Assembly (NCBI GenBank): GCA_937138475.1
Contig: CAKZPD010000017.1
Span: forward strand, 53,048 to 117,047
From: an uncultured Sulfitobacter sp.
Lineage (GTDB): Bacteria; Pseudomonadota; Alphaproteobacteria; Rhodobacterales; Rhodobacteraceae
Reading direction: 5' to 3'
DNA: 64,000 nucleotides
The position numbers and the translations under genes are program-made. Position 1 is the stretch's first letter, and every line of letters starts with the position of its first letter. The notes beneath the pieces are model-generated. The model had not been told where the DNA came from. It was given only the letters and a program-made list of their open reading frames with translations, and ran no database searches. Of the stretch, positions 26,513 to 35,648 are shown piece by piece.

Positions 26513-27520
26513 ATGTTAAGATTTATCATTCGGCGCATCATCATGTTGATACCGGTGCTGTTTGGGCTGACGGTGATGATGTTCATTATTGCCCGCCTGT
26601 TGCCCGGCGACCCTGTGGCGCTTGCCGCCGGGCCCAATGCCACCCATGAGGAAATTGCCGCGCTGGCGGCTGAATTTGGCATGGATCAACCGATGATCGT
26701 GCAATACTGGACCTATGCGTCGGGGTTGTTGCAAGGCGATTTCGGGGTTTCGATCTTTACCCGCAGGCCAGTTCTGACCGATATTCTGACCTATCTGCCT
26801 GCCACGCTTGAGCTGGTTTTCGCCGCGATGGCCCTGTCGATTGCGCTGGGCATCCCGTTGGGATTGATGACGGCAGTGTATCGCAACAGATGGCCAGATT
26901 ACCTGGCGCGGGTGCTGGCGCTGGCCTCGATTTCGATGCCGCGGTTTTTTCTTGGGCTGTTGTTACAGCTGTGCTTTGCCATGTGGTTGATGACCTTTCC
27001 GCTGGGCGGGCGGTTCCCGATTATCTATGAATACCCGCCGTTCGTGACCGGGTTTTTGACGTTGGATGCGCTGATCGCCGGTGATTTGGAAAGCTTTTGG
27101 CTGGCGTGCAGGCATCTGGCCCTGCCGGCCATCGCAATGAGCCTAAGCCCCCTGGCGACGATCATGCGGATGATGCGTGCCTCGACGATTGAGGTGCTGC
27201 AACACGACTATGTCACCACCGCGCGGGCGGTTGGCCTGTCGCAGCGACGGATCGTGTTCAAATATGTGGCCAAGAATGCGGTGTCCGCGACACTGACGGT
27301 GATCGGGCTGTATTTTGGTTGGCTGTTGGGGGGCACCGTGCTGGTCGAGACGGTCTTTGATTGGCCTGGGCTGGGGCTTTATGCCACCCAGGCCATTGTC
27401 GCACAGGATTTCATGCCGGTGATCGGGGTCGCCTTGGTGATTGGCCTGTTGTTTGTCCTGTCTAACCTTGTCATCGACGTTCTTTACGGCGTCATCAATC
27501 CCAAGGTGCGTTACGCATGA
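26513..27520 (+). CDS. Dipeptide-type ABC transporter permease (DppB-like)
   Basis: A 335-residue inner-membrane permease. The N-terminal RFIIRRIIMLIPVLFGLTVMMFIIARLLPGDP segment is the hallmark of DppB/OppB proteins. About six helices follow. The EAA loop (YVTTARAVGLSQRRIVFKYVAKNA) that contacts the ATPase is near residues 235-260. I chose ATG 26513 because it begins directly at the first helix; the frame runs upstream through the attenuating hairpin. It overlaps the next permease gene by 4 nt. Confidence 0.93.
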   Translation: MLRFIIRRIIMLIPVLFGLTVMMFIIARLLPGDPVALAAGPNATHEEIAALAAEFGMDQPMIVQYWTYASGLLQGDFGVSIFTRRPVLTDILTYLPATLELVFAAMALSIALGIPLGLMTAVYRNRWPDYLARVLALASISMPRFFLGLLLQLCFAMWLMTFPLGGRFPIIYEYPPFVTGFLTLDALIAGDLESFWLACRHLALPAIAMSLSPLATIMRMMRASTIEVLQHDYVTTARAVGLSQRRIVFKYVAKNAVSATLTVIGLYFGWLLGGTVLVETVFDWPGLGLYATQAIVAQDFMPVIGVALVIGLLFVLSNLVIDVLYGVINPKVRYA

Positions 27521-28446
27521 GCGAGCCGTCAAAGCAAGTTTCGCCGATGGGTGTGGCAGCGGACCCCATGGAAGACATAGCGGTTGAAAGCGCCCGGCGT
27601 CTGGCCTGGCGCAGGGCCGTGTTCCGGTTTCGGCAAAGCAGCCTGTCGATGCTGGGGCTGGCGATGGTTCTGGCGGTGCTGTTCGTGGCCGTTTTCGGCA
27701 GCGCGCTGGCGCCCTTTCCTGAACATATCGCCGGCGGGGTCGATACCGGCAATCGCTTTATGCCGCCGTCCTTGGCCCATCCGTTCGGCACCAATGAATT
27801 GGGCCAGGATGTGCTGTCGCTGGTGATGGCGGGCACGCGTGTGTCGGTTTTGGCGGGGCTGGGCATCGTGCTGATCGCGACGGTTTTGGGGACGGTCATC
27901 GGGGCGGTGGCCGGGTTTTTCGGTGGCTGGCTGGACGAAGTTCTGATGCGGATCAGTGACCTGCAACTGACCATTCCGGGGTTGATTTTTGCCATGGCGG
28001 TGGCTGCGGCGCTGGGGGCGGGGCTGTTCAACATGGTCATTGCCATTTCGCTTGGCTGGTGGCCGGGCTTTGCGCGGCTGGTGCGCGGCGAGGTTTTGGC
28101 AAAACGCGAGGAAACCTTTGTCGTGGCCGCCTATGCGATCGGCGCCCATCCCTTGCGGATCTTGTTTCGTCACATTCTGCCGAACATCATTTCGCCGGTG
28201 ATCGTGAAAATGTCGTTGGACATCGGCTTTGCCATCCTGACGGTCGCCAGCCTTGGCTTTGTCGGGATTGGGGTCCGCCCACCTACACCCGAATGGGGCA
28301 CGCTTTTGTCCATTTCGCGCAGTTACATGCCTGATTTCTGGTGGACGGCGGTCTTTCCCGGATTGGCCATGTTCTTTGCGATCTTTGGCTTTAATCTTTT
28401 GGGGGACGGGCTGCGCGATGTGCTTGACCCCCGCGCGAGGCGTTGA
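27517..28446 (+). CDS. Dipeptide-type ABC transporter permease (DppC-like)
   Basis: A 309-residue inner-membrane permease. A hydrophilic N-terminus of about 40 residues is followed by the first helix, the periplasmic HPFGTNELGQDVLSLVMAGTRVS segment typical of DppC/OppC, and four to five more helices. The EAA loop VVAAYAIGAHPLRILFRHILPN is near 200-225, and the end GDGLRDVLDPRARR is typical. It pairs with the DppB-like protein encoded just upstream (4-nt overlap). Confidence 0.93.
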   Translation: MSEPSKQVSPMGVAADPMEDIAVESARRLAWRRAVFRFRQSSLSMLGLAMVLAVLFVAVFGSALAPFPEHIAGGVDTGNRFMPPSLAHPFGTNELGQDVLSLVMAGTRVSVLAGLGIVLIATVLGTVIGAVAGFFGGWLDEVLMRISDLQLTIPGLIFAMAVAAALGAGLFNMVIAISLGWWPGFARLVRGEVLAKREETFVVAAYAIGAHPLRILFRHILPNIISPVIVKMSLDIGFAILTVASLGFVGIGVRPPTPEWGTLLSISRSYMPDFWWTAVFPGLAMFFAIFGFNLLGDGLRDVLDPRARR

Positions 28447-28447
28447 C

Positions 28448-29485
28448 ATGAGCAACCCCCTGTTGAAGATCCGCAACCTGCATTTGTCGATGCACAGTTT
28501 CGACGGCAAGGCCCATGTGCTGAATGGCATCAACCTTGAGGTCAAGCGCAACGAAATCTGGGGATTGGTCGGCGAGACCGGCTGCGGCAAATCACTGACC
28601 GGTCTGTCGGTGTCAGGGTTGGTCAGTTCGCCGCCAGCAGAATATCACGGCGGAGAGATCCTGTTCGATGGCGAAGATTTGCTTGGCTGTCATGAACAGC
28701 GTCTGCTTGCGCTGCGCGGCAACAAGATCGGGATGATTTTCCAGGACCCGACCACCAATCTTAATCCGGTGTTCACCATCGGCACACAGTTGGTGGACGT
28801 GGCTCTGGCCGCAGGCGCCAGCGATCCACAGGTGCTGGGGCTGACGGTCGGGGCCTCGGGGCGGGCGCGGCGGCGGGCAGCGCGGGCCTTGGCAGGCGAT
28901 ATGCTGGACAAGGTCGGCATCCCCAATGCGCGGGCGCGTTTGGATGATTATCCGCATCAGTTTTCTGGTGGGATGCGCCAGCGTGTATTGATTGCCATGG
29001 CCTTGATCGGCCGCCCCGATCTTTTGATCGCCGACGAACCGACGACGGCGTTGGATGTGTCGGTGCAGGCGCAGATTCTGGATTTGTTGCGCCAGATGGT
29101 GGATGAATTCCGCATGGGGGTGATCTTGATCACTCATAACCTGGGCGTGGTGGCACAAACATGCAGCCATGTTGCCGTGATGTATGCCGGGAATGTGGTC
29201 GAAAGCGGCCCGGTACGCCGGGTTCTGGAACAGCCGGCCCACCCCTATACGCGGGCGTTGATGCGGGCCATTCCCACCCGCGACGTCAAGCGCGGTGCGC
29301 TGTTTGGTCTGGCCGGTTCGGTGCCGAACCTGCTGTCGCCGCCGACCGGTTGCCGCTTTGCCCCGCGCTGTGCCCTGGCAAGCCCGGCTTGCCACAGCGC
29401 CCTGCCGGCCGACCGCGAGGTGGCGCCCGACCACAAGGTTGCCTGTGTGCATGTGTCGGCCATGAAAGAGACATCTTATGCTTGA
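28448..29485 (+). CDS. Dipeptide-type ABC transporter ATPase (DppD-like)
   Basis: A 345-residue cytoplasmic ATPase. Walker A GETGCGKS is near 43-50, the Q-loop is IFQDP, the signature is FSGGMRQRV near 175, and Walker B is LLIADEPTTALD. The C-terminal oligopeptide-transporter extension (GCRFAPRCALASPAC) has the Cys residues that hold a 4Fe-4S cluster in some DppD proteins. ATG 28448 is 1 nt after the permease stop and is preferred over upstream Met codons, which fall within that gene. It overlaps the second ATPase gene by 8 nt. Confidence 0.93.
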   Translation: MSNPLLKIRNLHLSMHSFDGKAHVLNGINLEVKRNEIWGLVGETGCGKSLTGLSVSGLVSSPPAEYHGGEILFDGEDLLGCHEQRLLALRGNKIGMIFQDPTTNLNPVFTIGTQLVDVALAAGASDPQVLGLTVGASGRARRRAARALAGDMLDKVGIPNARARLDDYPHQFSGGMRQRVLIAMALIGRPDLLIADEPTTALDVSVQAQILDLLRQMVDEFRMGVILITHNLGVVAQTCSHVAVMYAGNVVESGPVRRVLEQPAHPYTRALMRAIPTRDVKRGALFGLAGSVPNLLSPPTGCRFAPRCALASPACHSALPADREVAPDHKVACVHVSAMKETSYA

Positions 29486-30269
29486 AGTCGAACAGGTCAG
29501 CAAAATCTTTCCCGGTCGCAAGGGGCTGTTTGGCAGCAGCCCCGAGGTGCAGGCCCTGAAGGGGGTATCGCTGCGCATTGCCAAGGGCGAAAGCTTTGGA
29601 TTGGTGGGGGAATCGGGGTCCGGGAAAACGACGTTGACCCGGTCGATCCTGCGGCTTGATGTGCCCACATCGGGGCGGATCATGTTCGAGGGCGAGGACC
29701 TTGCGACCCTGACACCGGCGGCCTTGCGGCATTTGCGGTCAAAGATACAGATCGTGTTCCAAGATCCCTTTGCCTCGCTTAATCCGCGGATGTCTGTGCA
29801 TGACATCGTCACCGAACCGATGCTGGTGCATCGCGCTGAATTGGGGCTGAGCGCCCGCCAGCGTAGCGACCGCGCCGCCGAGCTGTTGTCGCTGGTTGGT
29901 CTGGGCGAACAGCACCTGCACCGCTATCCTCATGAATTCTCGGGCGGGCAGCGGCAGCGAATCTGCGTGGCGCGCGCCTTGGCCCCCAAACCATCGCTGG
30001 TGCTGCTGGATGAGCCGACATCGGCGCTTGATGTGTCGGTGCAGGCGCAGGTGCTGAACCTGTTGATTGATTTGCAAGACCGTCTGGGGCTGACGTATTT
30101 GTTCATCAGCCACGATCTGGGGGTGGTGCGGTATCTGTGCGACCGGGTTGCGTTGATCCTGCGCGGCGAGATCGTCGAAGAGGGGGCGACGCAGGCGGTG
30201 TTTGAACACCCGCAAAGCGCCTATGCCAAGATGTTGATTTCCGCCATGCCGCAGGTGGCCTTTTCCTGA
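29478..30269 (+). CDS. Dipeptide-type ABC transporter ATPase (DppF-like)
   Basis: A 263-residue second ATPase of the importer. Walker A GESGSGKT is near 43-50, the Q-loop region IQIVFQDPFASLNPRM follows, the signature is FSGGQRQRICVARAL and Walker B is [14 protein letters not shown]. It is shorter than typical DppF (about 330) because it lacks the C-terminal Cys-containing extension. It forms a heterodimer with the preceding ATPase and closes the hydantoinase/importer operon; a gap of about 120 nt separates it from the tungstate-type genes. Confidence 0.92.
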   Translation: MLEVEQVSKIFPGRKGLFGSSPEVQALKGVSLRIAKGESFGLVGESGSGKTTLTRSILRLDVPTSGRIMFEGEDLATLTPAALRHLRSKIQIVFQDPFASLNPRMSVHDIVTEPMLVHRAELGLSARQRSDRAAELLSLVGLGEQHLHRYPHEFSGGQRQRICVARALAPKPSLVLLDEPTSALDVSVQAQVLNLLIDLQDRLGLTYLFISHDLGVVRYLCDRVALILRGEIVEEGATQAVFEHPQSAYAKMLISAMPQVAFS

Positions 30270-30391
30270 AAGGCCCCGCCGTTGCCCGTGCCTGTTTCGG
30301 GGCGATGTGGGGCGGCGCGGCGAAATGGGCTGGAAATTTGGGGCCAAAGCCGGATAGGTCTGGGCGCGAGCCAATCGGAGGGCCAAGGCCG

Positions 30392-31096
30392 GTGAACGAT
30401 ATTTGGGGCGGACTGACACAAGCCGTTTGGCTGGTCGTGACGCTGGATGCTGAATTGCTGGAAATTTCGCTGCGGTCGCTGCAGGTCAGTGTTTCGGCTT
30501 TGATTGTGGCATCCTTGATTGCCATGCCATTGGCGGCCTTCTTGTCGGTCAAACGGTTTCGGATGCGCCGTGCGGTGATCGCGGTGCTTAATGCCCTGAT
30601 GGGATTGCCGCCGGTTGTCGTTGGCTTGGTGGTGTATGTGCTGTTGTCCCGGTCGGGGCCGCTTGGGGTGCTGGGGTTGTTGTTTTCCCCCACGGCGATG
30701 ATCATCGCGCAGGTCATTATCATCGTGCCATTGATTGCCAGCATCGCCCATCAATCGCTGCGCGATTTGTGGCAGGAATATCATGATTTGCTGATCTCGA
30801 TGAATGTCACGCAGCGGCAAAAGATGGCGACGCTGTTGTGGGATGCGCGGCGGGCGCTTTTGACAGCGGCCTTGGCTGGTTTTGGCCGCGCCATCGGAGA
30901 GGTGGGCGCGATCATGGTGGTGGGCGGCAATATCGACCATGCGACGCGGGTGCTGACCACCGCCATCGCGCTTGAGACCGGCAAAGGCGAATTTGCGCTG
31001 GCGCTGGCGCTGGGCTTTGTGTTGATCGCCCTGGCGATTGCCATCAATCTGGCCATTCATTGGCTGGGCCGCACAGAACGCGAGGGCGCATGGTAA
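30392..31096 (+). CDS. tupB: Tungstate-type ABC transporter permease (TupB)
   Basis: A 234-residue inner-membrane permease. It has about five helices and the sequence ALMGLPPVVVGLVVYVLLSRSGPLG, characteristic of TupB permeases, and an EAA-like loop ending in GRAIGEVGAIMVVGGNI. The start is taken as the GTG at 30392, preceded by a GGAGGG site; the open frame continues upstream from 30305 without recognisable TupB residues. The last 7 nt overlap tupC. Tungstate import supports W-dependent oxidoreductases, none of which is in this window. Confidence 0.88.
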   Translation: MNDIWGGLTQAVWLVVTLDAELLEISLRSLQVSVSALIVASLIAMPLAAFLSVKRFRMRRAVIAVLNALMGLPPVVVGLVVYVLLSRSGPLGVLGLLFSPTAMIIAQVIIIVPLIASIAHQSLRDLWQEYHDLLISMNVTQRQKMATLLWDARRALLTAALAGFGRAIGEVGAIMVVGGNIDHATRVLTTAIALETGKGEFALALALGFVLIALAIAINLAIHWLGRTEREGAW

Positions 31097-31806
31097 GCAC
31101 GATGTTCCCCCTGACCCTGACCGGCGCCCGCAGCGCGCGGGCCGGCAAGACCTTGGTTGGCCCGGTTGATCTGACCCTTGGCGGGCAGGGGGTGACGGTT
31201 GTGATCGGCCCCAACGGGGCGGGCAAGACGTCGTTCCTGCGGATGCTGCATGGTGCGGCGCGCCTGTCGTCGGGGCGGATCGACTGGGCCTGTCCAACCC
31301 CCGAGGCCCAGCAAAAACAGGGGTTCGTTTTTCAGCGCCCGGTGATGCTGCGCCGTTCGGTGCTGGAAAATATTATCTATCCGCTGCGGATCAAGGGCGT
31401 ATCACGCACCGAGGCAACAAGACGCGCGCATGAGTGGGCCGAACGGGTCGGGCTGGGCGATATGCTGGGGCGGGCGGCACCGGTCCTGTCAGGCGGTGAG
31501 CAGCAAAAGCTGGCCTTGGCGCGGGCGCTGATTTCCAGCCCCGAACTGTTGTTTCTGGATGAACCCTGCGCCGCCCTGGATGGCCGCGCGATGATTGATA
31601 TTGAAAAAATCCTGACGGACGCCAGGGCCGGTGGCACGCGGCTGATCATGTCGACCCATGACATGGGGCAAGCGCGGCGCCTTGCCGATGAGGTCATCTT
31701 TTTGGTGCATGGGCAGGCGCTGGAACATGCGCCCGCTGCGCAGTTTTTCCAATCCCCCGCCACCGCGCAGGGGCGGGCCTTTTTGAACGGAGATATCATC
31801 GCATGA
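31090..31806 (+). CDS. tupC: Tungstate-type ABC transporter ATPase (TupC)
   Basis: A 238-residue ATPase. Walker A IGPNGAGKT is near 39-47, the Q-loop is GFVFQRPVMLRRSV, the signature is LSGGEQQKLALARAL and Walker B is LLFLDEPCAALD. It lacks the C-terminal TOBE domain of ModC/CysA, as TupC proteins do. ATG 31090 overlaps the end of tupB, and its own end overlaps tupA by 4 nt, so the three genes are translated as one unit. Confidence 0.9.
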   Translation: MVSTMFPLTLTGARSARAGKTLVGPVDLTLGGQGVTVVIGPNGAGKTSFLRMLHGAARLSSGRIDWACPTPEAQQKQGFVFQRPVMLRRSVLENIIYPLRIKGVSRTEATRRAHEWAERVGLGDMLGRAAPVLSGGEQQKLALARALISSPELLFLDEPCAALDGRAMIDIEKILTDARAGGTRLIMSTHDMGQARRLADEVIFLVHGQALEHAPAAQFFQSPATAQGRAFLNGDIIA

Positions 31807-32615
31807 AACGTGTTTTGACATTGGTCATGGCCTTGTGTCTGGGAACAGCTGTGCAGGCAACCGAGGTGATGAAGCTGGCCGTCACCACATCTTTTCACAA
31901 TTCGGGGCTGGCGGATATCTTGGTGCCACAGATCAAGGCGGATCTGGATCTTGAGGTGCAGTTGCTGGTGGTGGGCACCGGGCAGGCGCTGAAGCTGGGG
32001 CGCAGCGGTGATGTCGATGCCATTTTGGTGCATTCCAAAGCCGCCGAAGAGCGTTTCGTCGCCGAGGGTTTTGCCCCCCACCGCCGCGAGATCATGTATA
32101 ACGACTTTGTTGTGATTGGTCCGGTCGCTGATCCCGCCGGGGCGCAGGGCGCAACCTCGGCCAGGCAGGCGCTGCAACTTATTGCCGCAAATCGTGCCGA
32201 TTTCGTCAGTCGCGGCGATGACAGCGGCACCCACAAGAAGGAACAACAGCTGTGGCGTGATGCCGGCCTTGATCCGCAGGGGTTTGATGGGTGGTACAAA
32301 CCGGTCGGCGCCGGCATGGGGGCGGCGCTGAACACGGCGGCGGGTCTGGGGGCCTATGTTTTGGCGGATCGGGCCAGCTGGTTGAATTTTGGCAACAGGG
32401 GGGGGCTGGCGCTGTTGTTTTCGGGCGATCCGGTGCTGTTCAACCAATATGCGTTTCTGCCTGTCGATGCGGGGCGTCACCCGCATGTTCAAAGCGCCCT
32501 GGCGATGCAGCTTGAGGGGTGGTTGACATCGGATCGGGCCAAGGCGCTGATCAATGGCTATGAAATCAACGGTGAGACCCTGTTCACCTTCAACGCCGCG
32601 CCCAAGGTCCAGTAA
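31803..32615 (+). CDS. tupA: Tungstate-type ABC transporter binding protein (TupA)
   Basis: A 270-residue periplasmic binding protein with a Sec signal peptide (about 1-20, cut after AVQA). The mature N-terminus has LAVTTSFHNSGLADIL, which matches the oxyanion-binding TTTS...SGL region of TupA but reads TTSFHNSGL here. The second ligand segment FVSRGDDSGTHKKE near 140 is well conserved. Gene order tupB-tupC-tupA places the binding protein last, whereas in many species it is first. Tungstate is the family substrate; molybdate or another oxyanion cannot be excluded. Confidence 0.88.
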   Translation: MKRVLTLVMALCLGTAVQATEVMKLAVTTSFHNSGLADILVPQIKADLDLEVQLLVVGTGQALKLGRSGDVDAILVHSKAAEERFVAEGFAPHRREIMYNDFVVIGPVADPAGAQGATSARQALQLIAANRADFVSRGDDSGTHKKEQQLWRDAGLDPQGFDGWYKPVGAGMGAALNTAAGLGAYVLADRASWLNFGNRGGLALLFSGDPVLFNQYAFLPVDAGRHPHVQSALAMQLEGWLTSDRAKALINGYEINGETLFTFNAAPKVQ

Positions 32616-32660
32616 CCCGCCCCGGCGCGCCGATGGCCAAAGGGCCGGCGGGGCGGGGTT
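32616..32660 (+). terminator. Long GC hairpin after tupA
   Basis: Arms CCCGCCCC (32616-32623) and GGGGCGGG (32650-32657) pair directly after the tupA stop, and further GC-rich segments inside can pair. Only three T follow, so termination would rest on the strong stem. The right arm is shared with a G-rich motif (32650-32680). Confidence 0.5.
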
Positions 32661-32680
32661 TGCCCCGGTTGGGGCGGGGG
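32650..32680 (+). other. G-quadruplex-type motif upstream of rplO
   Basis: Four runs of at least four G occur at 32650-32653, 32655-32658, 32671-32674 and 32676-32680, with spacers of 1, 12 and 1 nt. The motif is on the coding strand, about 120 nt before rplO. A competing hairpin, GGGG at 32655-32658 with CCCC at 32663-32666, is possible. Function is inferred from pattern only. Confidence 0.5.
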
Positions 32681-32801
32681 CTTGAACCCGCTGGGGGTTG
32701 GGCTTATAGGGCACGGGCGGGCAGGGTGCCTGCAAGAATCGTAACGCCGTGTTTGGCCGCTCCCGTCGCTGGGGGTCACATCCGGCAAAAGGAGAAGCGA
32801 C

Positions 32802-33284
32802 ATGAAGCTGAATGAACTTTCCGACAATCCAGGCGCAACCAAAAAACGCAAGCGCGTTGGCCGTGGTCCCGGTTCGGGCACAGGTAAAATGGGTGGCCGT
32901 GGTATCAAGGGTCAAAAATCCCGCTCGGGTGTGGCGATCAATGGATACGAAGGCGGTCAGATGCCGCTGTATCAACGCCTGCCAAAGCGTGGCTTTAACA
33001 AGCCAAACCGCAAATCTTATGCTGTCGTGAACCTGGGCCTGATCCAGAAATTCATCGACGCCGGCAAAATCGACGTAAAATCAGCAATCACCGAGGACGT
33101 TCTGGTGGCATCGGGTCTGGTGCGCCGCAAACTGGACGGTGTGCGCGTTCTGGCCAAGGGCGATGTGACCGCCAAGTTGGATCTGCACGTCACTGGGGCC
33201 TCAAAGTCTGCGGTTGACGCGGTTGCCAAAGCAGGCGGCGCATTGACCATCACAGCGCCTGTGGCGGCTGACGCGGCTGAGTAA
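32802..33284 (+). CDS. rplO: 50S ribosomal protein L15
   Basis: L15 is a large-subunit protein that binds 23S rRNA late in assembly. It has 160 residues, the usual length. The N-terminus [41 protein letters not shown] is diagnostic, and [15 protein letters not shown] follows. ATG 32802 has a strong AAAGGAGAAG site. It normally follows rpmD in the spc operon, but here the tup genes lie upstream. secY follows after a hairpin. Confidence 0.97.
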   Translation: MKLNELSDNPGATKKRKRVGRGPGSGTGKMGGRGIKGQKSRSGVAINGYEGGQMPLYQRLPKRGFNKPNRKSYAVVNLGLIQKFIDAGKIDVKSAITEDVLVASGLVRRKLDGVRVLAKGDVTAKLDLHVTGASKSAVDAVAKAGGALTITAPVAADAAE

Positions 33285-33345
33285 GCTCTTGGTTTGGGCT
33301 TGTGGGTGCGCCCCGTGGCGCTTACATAGGCCTTAAGTTTTCCAT

Positions 33346-33383
33346 AACGCCGCCCGCCGGAGAACGGCCCGGGCGGCGTTTTT
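33346..33383 (+). terminator. Hairpin with T-tract between rplO and secY
   Basis: Ten-bp arms AACGCCGCCC (33346-33355) and GGGCGGCGTT (33371-33380) pair perfectly and are followed by more T. It would terminate or attenuate transcription between rplO and secY, giving less SecY than ribosomal protein. Confidence 0.82.
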
Positions 33384-33402
33384 GCAATAGAAAGAGCGTT
33401 TC

Positions 33403-34767
33403 ATGGTATCTGCCGTCGAAAATATGGCCGCCAACACCAGCTGGTCCGCGTTGGGCAAAGCCACCGACCTGCGCAATCGTATCCTGTTCACCCTTGGCTT
33501 GCTGATCGTTTATCGGCTGGGCACGTTTATTCCCGTGCCGGGCATTGATGGCGTTGCCCTGCGGGAATTCATGGAAAGCGCGGGCCAAGGCATCGGCGGG
33601 ATGGTGTCGATGTTTACCGGCGGCGCGCTGGGGCGGATGGGTATTTTCGCGCTGGGCATCATGCCTTATATTTCCGCGTCGATTATCGTGCAGCTTTTGA
33701 CATCGATGGTGCCGCAGCTTGAGCAGCTGAAAAAAGAAGGCGAGCAGGGGCGCAAGAAAATCAATCAATACACCCGTTACGGCACCGTGGCCTTGGCGAC
33801 CTTGCAGGCCTATGGGCTGGCGGTTTCGCTTGAGGCCGGGGACATCGTGACCGATCCGGGGCTGTATTTCCGCATGGCCTGCCTGATCACGTTGGTGGGC
33901 GGCACCATGTTCCTGATGTGGCTGGGCGAACAAATCACCGCGCGCGGCATCGGCAACGGTATTTCGCTGATCATTTTTGTGGGCATCATCGCCGAAGTTC
34001 CCGCCGCCTTGGCACAGTTCTTTGCGTCCGGGCGGTCCGGGGCGATCAGCCCGGCGGTGATTATCGCGGTCTTGTTGATGGTCGTGGCGACGATCATGTT
34101 TGTGGTCTTCATGGAACGCGCGCTGCGCAAGATCCATATTCAATATCCGCGCCGCCAAGTGGGGATGAAGGTCTATGACGGCGGGTCAAGCCACCTGCCG
34201 GTCAAAGTCAACCCAGCGGGTGTGATCCCGGCGATTTTTGCCTCAAGCCTGTTGTTGCTGCCTGTCACCATCAGCACCTTTTCGGGCAATTCCACCAATC
34301 CGGTGATGTCCTGGCTGTTGGCCAACTTTGGCCCCGGTCAGCCGCTTTACCTGCTGTTCTTTGTGGCGATGATCGTGTTCTTTGCCTATTTTTATACGTT
34401 CAACGTGTCCTTTAAACCCGAAGAAGTGGCGGACAACCTCAAGAACCAGAACGGCTTTGTTCCGGGCATTCGGCCCGGCAAGAAAACCGCCGAGTATCTG
34501 GAATATGTGGTCAACCGGATTTTGGTGCTGGGCGCGGCCTATTTGGCGGCTGTTTGTTTGCTGCCCGAGATCCTGCGCGGCCAGTTCGCCATTCCATTCT
34601 ATTTTGGTGGCACGTCGGTTTTGATCGTGGTGTCCGTCACCATGGACACAATCCAACAGGTGCAAAGCCATTTGCTGGCCCATCAGTATGAGGGTCTGCT
34701 TGAAAAGTCGCAACTGCGCGGCAAGACCAGTAAAACGCGTAAAAAACGGAGCCCAGTCCGCCGATGA
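33403..34767 (+). CDS. secY: Protein translocase subunit SecY
   Basis: SecY forms the channel of the Sec translocase in the inner membrane. It has 454 residues with ten membrane helices. The N-terminal [28 protein letters not shown] region, the helix-2 [14 protein letters not shown] segment and the C-terminal [17 protein letters not shown] are all typical. Nearby ribosomal genes place it in its normal spc-operon context. The stop overlaps adk by 4 nt. Confidence 0.98.
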   Translation: MVSAVENMAANTSWSALGKATDLRNRILFTLGLLIVYRLGTFIPVPGIDGVALREFMESAGQGIGGMVSMFTGGALGRMGIFALGIMPYISASIIVQLLTSMVPQLEQLKKEGEQGRKKINQYTRYGTVALATLQAYGLAVSLEAGDIVTDPGLYFRMACLITLVGGTMFLMWLGEQITARGIGNGISLIIFVGIIAEVPAALAQFFASGRSGAISPAVIIAVLLMVVATIMFVVFMERALRKIHIQYPRRQVGMKVYDGGSSHLPVKVNPAGVIPAIFASSLLLLPVTISTFSGNSTNPVMSWLLANFGPGQPLYLLFFVAMIVFFAYFYTFNVSFKPEEVADNLKNQNGFVPGIRPGKKTAEYLEYVVNRILVLGAAYLAAVCLLPEILRGQFAIPFYFGGTSVLIVVSVTMDTIQQVQSHLLAHQYEGLLEKSQLRGKTSKTRKKRSPVRR

Positions 34768-35456
34768 ACATTATTTTGCTTGGGCCTCCGGGCGCTGGAA
34801 AGGGAACGCAGGCGCGTTATTTGGTTGAAGAACGCGGCATGGTGCAATTGTCCACGGGTGACATGCTGCGCGAGGCCAAAGATTCAGGCACGCAGATGGG
34901 CAAAGTTGTGGCCGATGTCATGGCGCGCGGCGCGTTGGTCACGGATGAGATCGTGATCGGCCTGATCCGCGAAAAGCTGGAAACCGTGCAGGCCAGCGGG
35001 TTCATTTTTGATGGGTTCCCGCGGACCTTGGCGCAGGCGGATGCGCTGGCTGATTTGCTGGCCGCCGAAGGCCAGAAATTGGACGCGGTCATTGAGATGC
35101 GTGTCGATGACGCCGCCTTGGTGGCCCGGATCACCGCCCGGTCGACCTGTGGCGCCTGCGGCGAGGTGTATAACGATCAGACCAAGCCAATTCCCGCCGA
35201 CGGCACCTGTAGCAGCTGCGGCGCCACCGCGTTCAAGCGCCGGGCTGATGACAACGAAGCCAGCCTGAAAACGCGGCTGATGGAATATTACAAGCAAACA
35301 TCGCCGCTGATCGGATATTACTATGCCAAAGGTCTGCTCAGCCGGGTGGACGGGCTGGGTGATATCGGCGCGGTTCAGGCCGAAATGCGCGCGGTGCTGG
35401 ATGGGGTTGCCCCCAAGGCCCACGGCGCGGCGCAGGGAATTGAACCCGTCGCCTAA
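34764..35456 (+). CDS. adk: Adenylate kinase, zinc-binding LID type
   Basis: Catalyses ATP + AMP to 2 ADP in the cytoplasm. It has 230 residues. The P-loop GPPGAGKGT is at 7-15, the AMP-binding segments are STGDMLR and [10 protein letters not shown], and the LID carries four Cys (129, 132, 149, 152) arranged for a structural Zn, as in Gram-positive and some alphaproteobacterial enzymes rather than E. coli Adk. It overlaps secY by 4 nt (ATGA). It has a short C-terminal extension with Pro and Ala. Confidence 0.97.
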   Translation: MNIILLGPPGAGKGTQARYLVEERGMVQLSTGDMLREAKDSGTQMGKVVADVMARGALVTDEIVIGLIREKLETVQASGFIFDGFPRTLAQADALADLLAAEGQKLDAVIEMRVDDAALVARITARSTCGACGEVYNDQTKPIPADGTCSSCGATAFKRRADDNEASLKTRLMEYYKQTSPLIGYYYAKGLLSRVDGLGDIGAVQAEMRAVLDGVAPKAHGAAQGIEPVA

Positions 35457-35648
35457 GGCGGCGGCGCAATGGTGGGTTGACCCGCCCCTGAAAAGCCCCT
35501 AACCAGCGCTATCTTGAAAGAGAATCAAGCTGTGCCCTGTGCTTTGTGCATGGTGGCACGATCACCTGATCAGCTGTTTTCCCTTGGAAAGCACGTTGTG
35601 AAAAAAGGGTCTGGCACAACGGACCCGCAACGAAAAGGAAGTCAAAAC

